A stretch of 14,277 bases of DNA. Origin: Ectocarpus siliculosus (lineage: Eukaryota > Sar > Phaeophyceae > Ectocarpales > Ectocarpaceae). The notes beneath the pieces were generated by a model that worked only from the letters and a program-made list of their open reading frames with translations, had not been told where the DNA came from and made no database searches. Where the stretch lies: contig FN648592.1 of the NCBI GenBank assembly GCA_000310025.1, positions 116,626-130,902 on the forward strand, written 5' to 3'. Positions 1-6,962 of the stretch are shown here, piece by piece. Each line of letters starts with the position of its first letter. Within the stretch, counting starts at the first letter, position 1. Position numbers and translations under genes: made by a program.

Positions 1-2
1 AG

Positions 3-152
3 ATTTGCCAGAACACCATCAGCGGCAGCGACAAGGCCTTCCGCGGCGATGCCGCCAAGAGCTTCGAGGAGGGCAGCGAGTGCCCCTTCGACGTGAAGCC
101 TCCCCAGCAGGACATCGAGACCACCCGGTGGTTCCAGAACTGCAAGCCCTAG
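3..152 (+). CDS. Terminal coding exon of an unrecognised protein (partial, 5' end outside window)
   Basis: An open frame enters from the left edge and stops at TAG (150-152), giving 49 residues that end in WFQNCKP. Nearly every codon ends in C or G (for example atc agc ggc agc gac aag gcc ttc), a bias the flanking DNA loses immediately after the stop, so I take this as real coding sequence. The piece is polar, with three cysteines (residues about 2, 28 and 47) and a NTISGSD segment near its start. Such N-x-I-x-G strings occur in right-handed beta-helix proteins, but one instance is not enough to assign a fold. The cysteines and lack of a C-terminal anchor would suit a secreted or luminal protein; this is inference. 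The sequence TTTGCCAG at 4-11 resembles a splice acceptor, so the exon may begin at 12 in the same phase rather than extend past the edge. Function not recognised. Confidence 0.66.
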   Translation: MCQNTISGSDKAFRGDAAKSFEEGSECPFDVKPPQQDIETTRWFQNCKP

Positions 153-797
153 CTCACGTCGCCGTGGAGCGAAGTCTTAACGACGAGCGAAAAAGGGAGG
201 CCTGCGCATCCGTTGGGTTGGCCTCGCATAATATAGCCGTCCGTCCGTTTCCGCATGGGCGGAGAGTTGACCAGGGGGATCGGGAGGGGCCGTAGAGTAG
301 TAGTTGTGGCCTGACTTAATAACTAACGAGGACATGTTTCCTAATAGGTGGTCGGGCGAAAGACAAGGAGCAGCTTGAGCTTGAGGAGATACGGCTGCGT
401 AATGCATGTCTTGTGTGTCTCTCTCTTTCGCGCACGCGAACCGCCGTTTGATAGGCTCGGGTAGCCATGAATCTTGAGAAAGACTCGCAATTCAATCCTT
501 GGTTGCATGTATGCATACCACTCCCGTCTGTCTGCAGATTTTAGATGTGATCCTCGACACGACGTGTTGTTTGTCCTGCATTTTTTTGTGACAGCGGGAA
601 CGGTTTCTTTCGTGTTTTCCCTGTTTTTCTTCGTATCGATGTGTGCCGCGCTTACACCCCCCCTGCGCGGATGTTTTTTGTCCAGTTTGTCCTCTAGACG
701 TCTTCGCGTAGCATAGAAAAAGTCGCGCATCTCGGACGTCAAATGACGTCTCTTGCTGGTCCTCGTCAGTGCCACTTAAGTTTGGCTATGGGGGGTA
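153..797 (+). other. Probable 3' UTR of the left-edge gene, no further gene seen
   Basis: After the TAG at 150-152 the third-position C/G bias disappears and T-rich runs appear (for example around 580-640). No ORF here looks coding on either strand. The stretch is most simply the proximal part of a long 3' UTR. Long 3' UTRs have been described for Ectocarpus, but transcript extent cannot be read from the sequence. Confidence 0.4.
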
Positions 798-862
798 GAC
801 ACTTGGCTACAACCAAACAGCACAGGATTGACACTTGGCTACAACCAAACAGCACAGGATTG
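798..862. repeat. Perfect tandem duplication of a 32-bp unit
   Basis: A 32-base unit beginning GACACTTGGCTACAACCAAA occupies 798-829 and is repeated without a mismatch at 830-861, with one further matching base at 862. It ends in a T-rich run. The identity of the copies points to a recent slippage or duplication event. It lies within the presumed 3' UTR of the left-edge gene. Confidence 0.95.
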
Positions 863-1439
863 TTTTTTTCTTTTGGCCAGCCCATGTTGTTTCTGCATGG
901 GCCTAAAGCTTCCTCTGGTGACCGTTTCAGGAGGTTGTAACCAGCAAGAGATCGGGGATGGGGACTCCGTGGATGTGGCGGGTAGGTAATGCGCCCCGTA
1001 TTTGTCTTCGTTTTGCGTTCATTTTCCTTGGATTCTTGAACTTCGATCCCCCACGTAGTAGAACGTAGTAAATCGTGGACGGGAGTAAGTTTTTTGCGGT
1101 GATGGTACAACTGAGTGGCTTTTCTTCCCAATAAAGTTCTATACATGATGCATCTCATCGTCTTTCTTGTCGGGTTGTGTCGTTCGTTTATAAGAACACG
1201 AGGCACGAGGTACGCTGACGATGGTTGGTGAGGCAACGACCGTTTGGTGTCGGGACCAATGCTCTGCCGCCCAAAATGGGACGACTGACCTTGCTTCCAG
1301 GGAGCCCAGCAAATAGGACTTATCTTCCGGAGGTGAAAAATAAATCACAGGTCGGTCGGTGGACTGCATCTCATGTCTCGCCTTAAACACTTACACTGAT
1401 CCCTGGTGCCGCAAAGAATACTAACTACTACGACGCCAT
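863..1439. other. Noncoding stretch between repeats
   Basis: Apart from the AATAAA at 1130-1135, I see no gene, RNA or repeat with support here. Small ORFs on both strands lack coding bias and recognisable motifs. Confidence 0.5.
1130..1135 (+). promoter_or_regulatory. Candidate poly(A) signal AATAAA for the left-edge gene
   Basis: A canonical AATAAA hexamer lies 978 bases after the stop codon at 152. It would give a long 3' UTR, plausible if this is a brown alga. A single hexamer is weak evidence and the cleavage site is not identifiable. Confidence 0.3.
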
Positions 1440-1440
1440 G

Positions 1441-1915
1441 AAGAGAGAGCACCACACACCCACACCCACACCCACCCTCAGGAGATTTGCTGTCGAAGAA
1501 CCCCCGAAAAAAAATGGGACTTCCGTCGCCACAAACTAACACAGTACTACTACAGGCTCCCGCAAGTGGTCCCAGAACTACACAGACAGACGCCCGCGGA
1601 CAAAAAAAAGAGAGAGAGCACTACTTGTTGTATACCCGACCCACCCACCACCACCCACCCTTTTCCGCCCACCAGGAGATCGCTATCGAAAAAAAACAAA
1701 AACTGGGTCTGTCTGTCTGTCTCCCTTCTTCTCGACAACCTACTACTACTGGCTCCCGAATGGTGCTAGAACTACAATAATACGTATCATCGCGATGTCC
1801 GCGGACAAAAGAAGAGAGAGAGCACCACACCCACCCACCCTTTCGTCATGACATCCATCCATCCGTTGTTATCGAAACAACAACTAAAAAAAATCTGGGT
1901 CTTCCGCCGCAATAA
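1441..1915. repeat. Diverged tandem repeat, three units of about 170-200 bp
   Basis: Three imperfect units are recognisable by shared blocks in the same order. Block 1 is GAGAGAGCA followed by CCCACCC-type runs (anchors ending at 1451, 1620 and 1823). Block 2 is a TATCGAA-like string followed by an A-run and CTGGGTCTT-like sequence (near 1492, 1683 and 1870). Block 3 is a GGCTCCCG string followed by AGAACTACA (near 1555 and 1750). Block 4 is CGCGGACAAAA (near 1595 and 1800). Anchor spacings are about 169 and 203 bases. The third unit loses similarity after about 1915. Copies differ by substitutions and by microsatellite-like expansions (GTCT, ACT, ATCC), so the array is old or fast evolving. 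ORFs across it are compositional. Confidence 0.75.
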
Positions 1916-2835
1916 CTCCGTTCGACACAGCAGTCTCGAGCAACCCCACCCCAACCCCTCACCTCCCTCCTCCCCTCCGAGAATCAAATTTATCCCAACC
2001 AAGGCGAAGGGATACAACATACATAAAACATTCTTGTCTTCTTATGATACAGTGTACCACCTAATAGCAACAAGTAATTCTTGGGAGGGAGATATATATA
2101 TAATATCCACTCATCATCATCATCATCATGTCAATAGAAAACACACCCAAGCCAACCAACGATCGTCGTTTGTTCATGGTGCTCCTACGAGCAGTGGGAC
2201 AGCCGCCGGCCCCGGTTCTGTAATAATATTTCCTCACTCACGCCGTTTACATCCATCCATCCATCCGAAGCCTCGCGTTTTTACACCTGACCTACTCACG
2301 CTGAACGAAAACAAAACAATAACAATCAATCCCTCACCCTCCTCCACGGATGGATGGATTATCGTTGTAATATTGCCAATGAAAATTAATTGTTGTCGTC
2401 GTAGTATACTGATTTCTTTCCCGTCGCCCCGCCCATAAGAAGAACCAAAATTACTACGCACGCTGCTTGCATACGAGCGATAACACAACAACAAGCGAGT
2501 CCTACGGTACCGGGTGATGTCATTCCGACGGCACGGGGAACCCCTCCTTCCCAATCAAGAGATTAGTCACGGACGACACGACGAACGAACGAACGAGTGA
2601 AAGACCACACACACATTATTACTATAACGTACAAACACGGCAGACATCACGCAGAGACAAACAGACCGCGTTGCAACGAAAGGTCGCCTACGCTGGCACG
2701 TGAGTGAGTGATGAATGAGTGAATGGATTACGACAAAAAAACTACGACATTGAGAACGTAACATTCATCATTCAATGTTATCCCGCTCTATCGGCATATT
2801 CTTTTGGTTCAAACGATCATCGTCTCATCACGGGT
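1916..2835. other. Noncoding spacer with simple repeats
   Basis: No gene is supported. Visible structure includes a (CAT)6 run at 2112-2129, an ATCC run at 2250-2266, and GGATGGATGGAT at 2348-2359, which is the inverse complement of the ATCC run. The long open frame reading through this region is rich in His, Pro and Ser encoded by these simple repeats and is not credible as a protein. Confidence 0.5.
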
Positions 2836-3044
2836 CCTCGACCTCATTACAACACTCTAGCCTCGACCTCATTACAACACTCTAGCCTCGACCTCATTAC
2901 AACAACACTCTAGCCTCAACCTCATTACAACACTCTAGCCTCGACCTCATTACAACAACACTCTAGCCTCGACCTCATTACAACACTCTAGCCTCGACCT
3001 CATTACAACACTCTAGCCTCGACCTCATTACAACAACACTCTAG
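2836..3044. repeat. Minisatellite: eight head-to-tail copies of a 25/28-bp unit
   Basis: The unit begins CCTCGACCTCATTACAACAC and ends CTCTAG. Copies are 2836-2860, 2861-2885, 2886-2913, 2914-2938, 2939-2966, 2967-2991, 2992-3016 and 3017-3044. Their lengths run 25, 25, 28, 25, 28, 25, 25, 28. The 28-base form carries one extra ACA triplet (ACAACAACAC instead of ACAACAC). The only other difference is one base in copy 4 (CCTCAACC instead of CCTCGACC). There are no unique spacers. The homogeneity implies recent expansion or active homogenisation. Confidence 0.97.
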
Positions 3045-3756
3045 CCACACAGCACGGCTCTGTTGGGACAAATAATCCTTCCCCCCAAAACGATCAACAT
3101 TAATTATAGACACATACATAGTCTACATTACTACTGTGATGTCTCAAAAACTTCAATGGAAAATACGGCGACCCGTTTCGAGAAGCATGCAAGACATACA
3201 TACATAGTTGTACGCAGAGCCTACTTCAATCTGTACACCACAGACAGACGATCCCTTCACAACAACAACAACAACACTCTTTACATCCATCCCTAAAACT
3301 CAACAAGATCATAGAATGAATGTGCTGTTTCCAACGAACTCACATTTGTTAGACAGCGCGGCAGGAATGCCGCCGTAAAAAAAACGATTGATTCCCGAAC
3401 TGAGCCACAGCCACCTTGACTATTTCTCTGTTCAAGGGAAGCTCCGAAATAGAGTCAGTGATGGGGTGGGTTATGCAAGGCTCACTTAAGATTAAGAACG
3501 CACAGCAACAAAATAATCGAGCCACACAGGTACTTTCAGCACACCGCAAAACACCGACGACACAAACAAACAAACAGTATTTTCAGACAGCCCGGGGGGG
3601 AAGCTCCAAAACAGTCGTGGTTGGTTGCCAAATAGGCGACACCACTGCAAGCAGCTGCAGAGAGGGCCGCACGGAATCCAACCAGTCCTCAAGCGTAGAA
3701 TGATGCCGCCATGGAAAGTCATGAGAGGTACAAGCACTCCGTTTTTCCTGATTTAC
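3045..3756. other. Noncoding spacer after the minisatellite
   Basis: No gene is supported on either strand. An AAC-type simple repeat followed by ACTCTTTAC lies at about 3258-3283 and resembles the ACAACACTCTAG end of the 25/28-bp unit. ORFs here are short, without coding bias or motifs. Confidence 0.45.
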
Positions 3757-3780
3757 TCATCCATGCCCGCCCATGGATGA
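3757..3780. repeat. Perfect inverted repeat, 9-bp arms and 6-base loop
   Basis: TCATCCATG (3757-3765) and CATGGATGA (3772-3780) are exact inverse complements around the loop CCCGCC. It lies downstream of both convergent genes, in the spacer. A stem-loop in RNA or a protein site is possible; nothing else in the sequence decides its role. Confidence 0.8.
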
Positions 3781-3864
3781 TAAGCTAGTTACAGACGAGA
3801 GGCGGTTTCGAGCTTAACGTTAAGGCTACCCTACTACAAGTAAATGATGGCTGACACACATTAC

Positions 3865-3896
3865 AGAACATGTGTTAAACAAGAACATGTGTTAAA
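3865..3896. repeat. Direct repeat of AGAACATGTGTTAAA, 17-bp period
   Basis: The 15-mer occurs at 3865-3879 and 3882-3896, separated by two bases. Each copy contains the self-complementary core ACATGT. The tandem spacing looks like either a short duplication or a paired binding site. No gene lies close enough to favour a promoter role. Confidence 0.85.
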
Positions 3897-4578
3897 TGGT
3901 GTGAACATAACCGTAGCCCATCCCGGCCGTGGCACACATGGACACGAGCTTGGCACGCGCTACAATGCCGCTTGCATGTGCTGAAAATGCCCGGTGCAGG
4001 CATTGCGTCTAGGCCTTGGTGCAGAAAGCTACGCCGTATACCAGGAGAGAGTGTAGCAGTACAAACAAACCACAACGTGACGTGCGTTTGTCTTGCTTAT
4101 TACACTAAACCCTTGCCAAAGTAAATGAACAGAAAAAACCGTCACCAACAGTTGAATGCCCCGCCACACCCACCACTCAACGCTCCAACGCTTGGTGCTT
4201 CGCGGTGCTATCCATATCAGCATGGCACCCACCCATCGAATCCCATCCACCAGAGACAGCACTTGAACGTGCGACAGGTCAAGCAGTCGGTTGCACTGCT
4301 CCTGGGACGAAAGCAGAGTGTGATGGGGGAGGGAGCATAGCGTCGCGTCACAGGAGGGGGAGCGAGAAACAGGGACGTGGGAAGATTGCGGTGGGTCAGA
4401 CGCTGCTTTGCAGGGTGTTGCCTTGCGCACGGGGTCTACAAGTGAACAGGGTCTGTGCTTGGGCGAAACACGAAGATATTTTCATCCACCGTAGGGAGAA
4501 TTTACATCATACTTCAATTCGTTCACAACTCTTCCAACGAAGTGACGCTCACCCGGCATCTCCTTCGTGCGGGGTGCT
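3897..4578. other. Spacer downstream of the Ser/Gly-rich gene, probably its 3' UTR
   Basis: This stretch follows the - strand gene that stops at 4579. I see no AATAAA on the - strand between 4579 and about 3400, so if transcription ends here it uses a variant signal. No protein-like ORF or RNA gene is recognisable. Confidence 0.4.
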
Positions 4579-6068
4579 TTACTTTCCACTGCGGTCACGC
4601 GACCCTCGGAGTTGCCGGGACTGTCCGCCAGCCGCCTGCCGGACGCGCTTAGCACAACGCTCGCTGGCGCCGTCATCGCCGGACGCCTTGTTGACGTCCA
4701 CGCAGCCACTCCCATCGACCGTGTCGTCGTCGTCGTTGTCGTTGTGGCCCCTCTTCCGCTTCCCGAAGCTGCTGCTGTCGAAAGACGGCGAGGGCGGCGA
4801 GGGCTCGCTCGATGACACGTCGCATCCACCGGCGTCGTCCATGGTGTTGTCCCAGGCGATGCCGCCGCCGGTGCTGCTGCTGTTGCTGCTCGCGGAAATG
4901 ATCCCCCCTCCGCAGCCGCCGCTGCCGCCGCTGCTGTCGTTGCCGTCCGAGGTGGTGGCTCCGCTGCCGCCGCTGCCGCCGCTGTAGGAGCAGTAGCGGC
5001 CCCCAGTCTTCGCCCTTTTGCTGATGACGTTAGCCCCACCGCCCCCGTCGTCGTTGCTGTTCTCCCTCTTCTGCTTCCCCAGGCAGCTATCGCGAGACGG
5101 TGAGGAGGGCGAAGATGCGCTCGATGACCCGTCGCAACCGTTGCTTTCGTCTGGGCGACTCTTGTGGTGCAAAGCACGGCTGTATCCTGCGTGGCCGCCG
5201 CCGCCGCTGCTGCTGCTGCTGCTGCTGCTTCTGCTGCTGGTCATGATGAAACCGTTTCCATCACCGCCGCTGCTGCTGTCGTTGTCATCGGATGTAGTGA
5301 CCCCGCTGTAGCCGCCGCTGTAGCCACCGCTGTAGCCGCGACTGCCACTGGTGTGTGCTCCATCGCTTTCGGCCTGGTCGCTGCTAGCCCCTCCTCCGTT
5401 CCCGTAGCACCCGGCTCCCGCCTTCCCACCGCCATCTCCTCCCTGCCCGTGGTGTCCCGTGCTGCTGCCCCAGACACAGGCGATCTTGCCCAGTCGGTCA
5501 ACCATCGAAGAGTCCCCGCCGACGTCGCCATCGCGGACCACATGCTTGTATCTGTTTGACGAAGTCGATCCCCCGACGCCGTGTTCGGGCTCGAAGCGCG
5601 GCCCTTGCCCTCCTCCAACCCCTCCGCCTGCTACGCCGTCACCGCCACCGCTGCCGCTGCCGCTGCCGCCGCTGCTGCTGCCGCCGTCGCACCGCTTGCC
5701 CCCGCCGCCGGCCACTTCCATGCTGTTGGCGATGTCGTTGGCCACGGCCGTCGCCAAGCTTCTCTTCAAGACCGGTTCTCCCTCCGCCGCCCCACGAGAG
5801 AACACCTTAGCCGCCGCCGCCGCCGCCAACTCGGCCACGTCTCCGGCTCTAGCGGGGGCAATCTTCGCAGCAGCTGACATGGCACCGGTGGCATCGTCGC
5901 TCGAGTCCGGCTTGCCCTGGGCGTGGTAGAGCTGCGCGGGGTGTGGCAGCGAGCTACGTTGGTCTTCCGTGGTGAGGCTACGGCTTACGCCAGGGCTGGC
6001 CAAGCGGGCGTCGGCTTCGGCTTCCGCCAGGAGTGGCTGGTTGATGCCCATTGCAAGGGGGATCGAGC
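4579..6068 (-). CDS. Exon 2 of the Ser/Gly-rich protein gene, low complexity with duplicated module
   Basis: A 1490-base open exon begins GSIPLAMGINQP after TTTGCCAG and stops at TAA (4581-4579). It includes an alanine run (ELAAAAAAK), a YSGG repeat (GYSGGYSGGYSG), a nine-serine run with flanking glycines, and an acidic run (NDNDDDD). The serine and glycine runs are largely encoded by AGC and GGC codons, which on the + strand read as the CTG/CCG repeats at 5200-5240 and 5650-5690. The openness of this frame over 1.5 kb and the match of its start to the exon 1 donor support it over the other long frames here. Confidence 0.68.
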
Positions 6069-6962
6069 CTGGCAAAGAACGGACGTGGGTCGGGGTGGTG
6101 TGGGTGAGGATGCGTTTGTCACGACGTGGTTGTCTCGCGTACCAGCTTTTGCTATCTAGTTGGGTGCAGGAGGTGGTGTCCCCGACACGTAACCTACCTC
6201 AACACAGCGTATGCAACGGAAAAAACGGCGCTGTCAGGCAACCAGATGTAGCTGCAGGGGGTAGTGAAGGTACAGTCACAGGCTGCGAGTCCTGAGCCTG
6301 AACCAGCCAGGGGCAAGGGGGTGCGACTCTTGGGAGCAATTCGAGGTTAGCCACTACACTAACCGCACGAGAGACACCACGGTATGTCCGCTCCGAACCA
6401 CACCTTACCAATACCAGAAACACTAACCGCACGAGAGACACCACGGTATGTCTCTCCGAACCACACCTTACCAATACCAGAAGCGCCTCTCATGCCTCTA
6501 CAACAGTCAAATAGAGCCAAGAGTGCCCTCACTTTGGTACCACCGCACCGTACTCCCTCCCTTCACCCCCCTACATGCACCACAGCTCATTCCGTAGCGC
6601 TTGTTCTTACCGTCTGCGATGGTGCTCCTGGCGCCTGCACCGCAGTCGCCGCTCTCCGATACTGCCGCCTTCGCCGCCGCCACCATCGCGTCGTCGCGCT
6701 CTTCGCCCAGCGCTAGCAGCGCAGCGGCAGCTTCCTTCCTCGTGATGCACGCAGGTCCGGTCAACGGGTAGACCGGGTCCGATTCCCCGACTCCCTCGAT
6801 GTCCCTTGCCGTCCGGCGGAGAAGCTTCATGTCCTGGTCCCTTGATGCGCGTGGCAGCCTCACGGTGTAGTCCTTCAAATTCAGCTTGGGCGCTGCGTGG
6901 GTCGTGGAGCGAGGGGGGGAGGGGGTCCTGACTGGGGAGGGGGGGTCCGGGCTGTTGTTCAT
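4579..6962 (-). CDS. Ser/Gly-rich, probably disordered nuclear protein with internal duplication (two exons, 613 aa predicted)
   Basis: Join exon 1 (6962-6611) to exon 2 (6068-4579). The donor ACG|GTAAGA and acceptor TTTGCCAG|GC both follow the rules, and the phase-1 junction restores a Gly codon (residue 118), giving 613 residues ending in TAA. Residues 1-117 are more protein-like: a Pro/Ser-rich start (PPSPVRTPSPP), then a mixed, partly helical stretch with LNLKDYTVRLPR. Residues from about 200 onward are dominated by Ser, Gly, Asp and Asn. Two copies of a ~100-residue module lie at about 374-471 and 488-593, each with TTSD.ND, a Ser run, a GCD..SS..SP.SPS block and a basic cluster (GKQKR, GKRKRG). 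Basic clusters at about 448, 467, 554 and 590 could be nuclear localisation signals. No family recognised. A GAAA|GTAAAG string at the stop could be an alternative donor, so the C-terminus is less sure than the junction. Confidence 0.68.
4642..5301 (-). repeat. Internal duplication in the coding sequence, two ~300-bp modules
   Basis: The protein module encoded by 5301-5008 recurs at 4959-4642. Matching blocks, in order, are GVTTSDDNDSSSGG against GATTSDGNDSSGG, GCDGSSSASSPSSPS against GCDVSSSEPSPPSPS, and GKQKRENSNDD against GKRKRGHNDND. Spacing between corresponding blocks shifts from 114 to about 104 residues because of indels in the Ser/Gly runs. The conserved order of blocks shows this is duplication with divergence, not shared composition alone. 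Confidence 0.75.
6069..6610 (-). other. Intron of the Ser/Gly-rich protein gene
   Basis: A 542-base intron reading GTAAGA at the donor (6610) and TTTGCCAG at the acceptor (6069), in phase 1. It contains the 64-bp tandem duplication at 6357-6482. No separate gene is seen in it. Confidence 0.65.
6357..6482. repeat. Tandem duplication of a 63/64-bp unit inside the intron
   Basis: The unit begins CACTAACCGCACGAGAGACA and occurs at 6357-6420 and from 6421 to about 6482. The copies are identical except at GTCCGCTCCG in copy 1, which reads GTCTCTCCG in copy 2. On the gene's own strand each copy holds a TTGGTAAGG string that looks like a donor site, downstream of the real donor. Confidence 0.95.
6611..6962 (-). 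CDS. Exon 1 of the Ser/Gly-rich protein gene
   Basis: The ATG at 6962-6960 opens MNNSPDPPSPVRTPSPPRST and 117 codons follow before a split codon at a consensus donor, GTAAGA, at 6610. An in-frame GTG lies 45 bases upstream but is not a likely eukaryotic start; an upstream exon is still possible. The middle of the exon (residues about 26-105) has balanced composition with LNLKDYTVRLPRAS and an alanine-rich helical stretch (KEAAAALLALGEERDDAMV). This is the part most likely to fold and the best query for homology. Confidence 0.65.

Noticed and set aside
341-775. - strand open frame of 144 codons near the left gene
   Set aside because: It is antisense to the presumed 3' UTR, has no motif and lacks the third-position bias of real exons here.
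1848-2438. + strand open frame of 196 codons
   Set aside because: Composed of His, Pro and Ser runs from CAT, CCT and ATCC repeats, and it crosses the end of the diverged tandem repeat. No motif or coding bias.
2836-3044. Possible CRISPR array
   Set aside because: Units are contiguous with no unique spacers, and the context is eukaryotic; this is a minisatellite.
4205-4987. Long + strand open frame, 260 codons
   Set aside because: It is antisense to exon 2 of the Ser/Gly-rich gene; its Leu/Pro/Ser content is the reverse of AGC/GGC runs. The - strand frame is longer and has a matching splice junction.
4482-5177. - strand open frame of 231 codons overlapping exon 2
   Set aside because: An Ala/Thr-rich out-of-frame reading of the same triplet repeats. 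It does not connect in phase to the exon 1 donor through a visible acceptor.
6755-6785. tRNA-like B box (GGGTCCGATTCCC)
   Set aside because: It lies within exon 1 of the Ser/Gly-rich gene, and no A box or acceptor stem could be matched around it.
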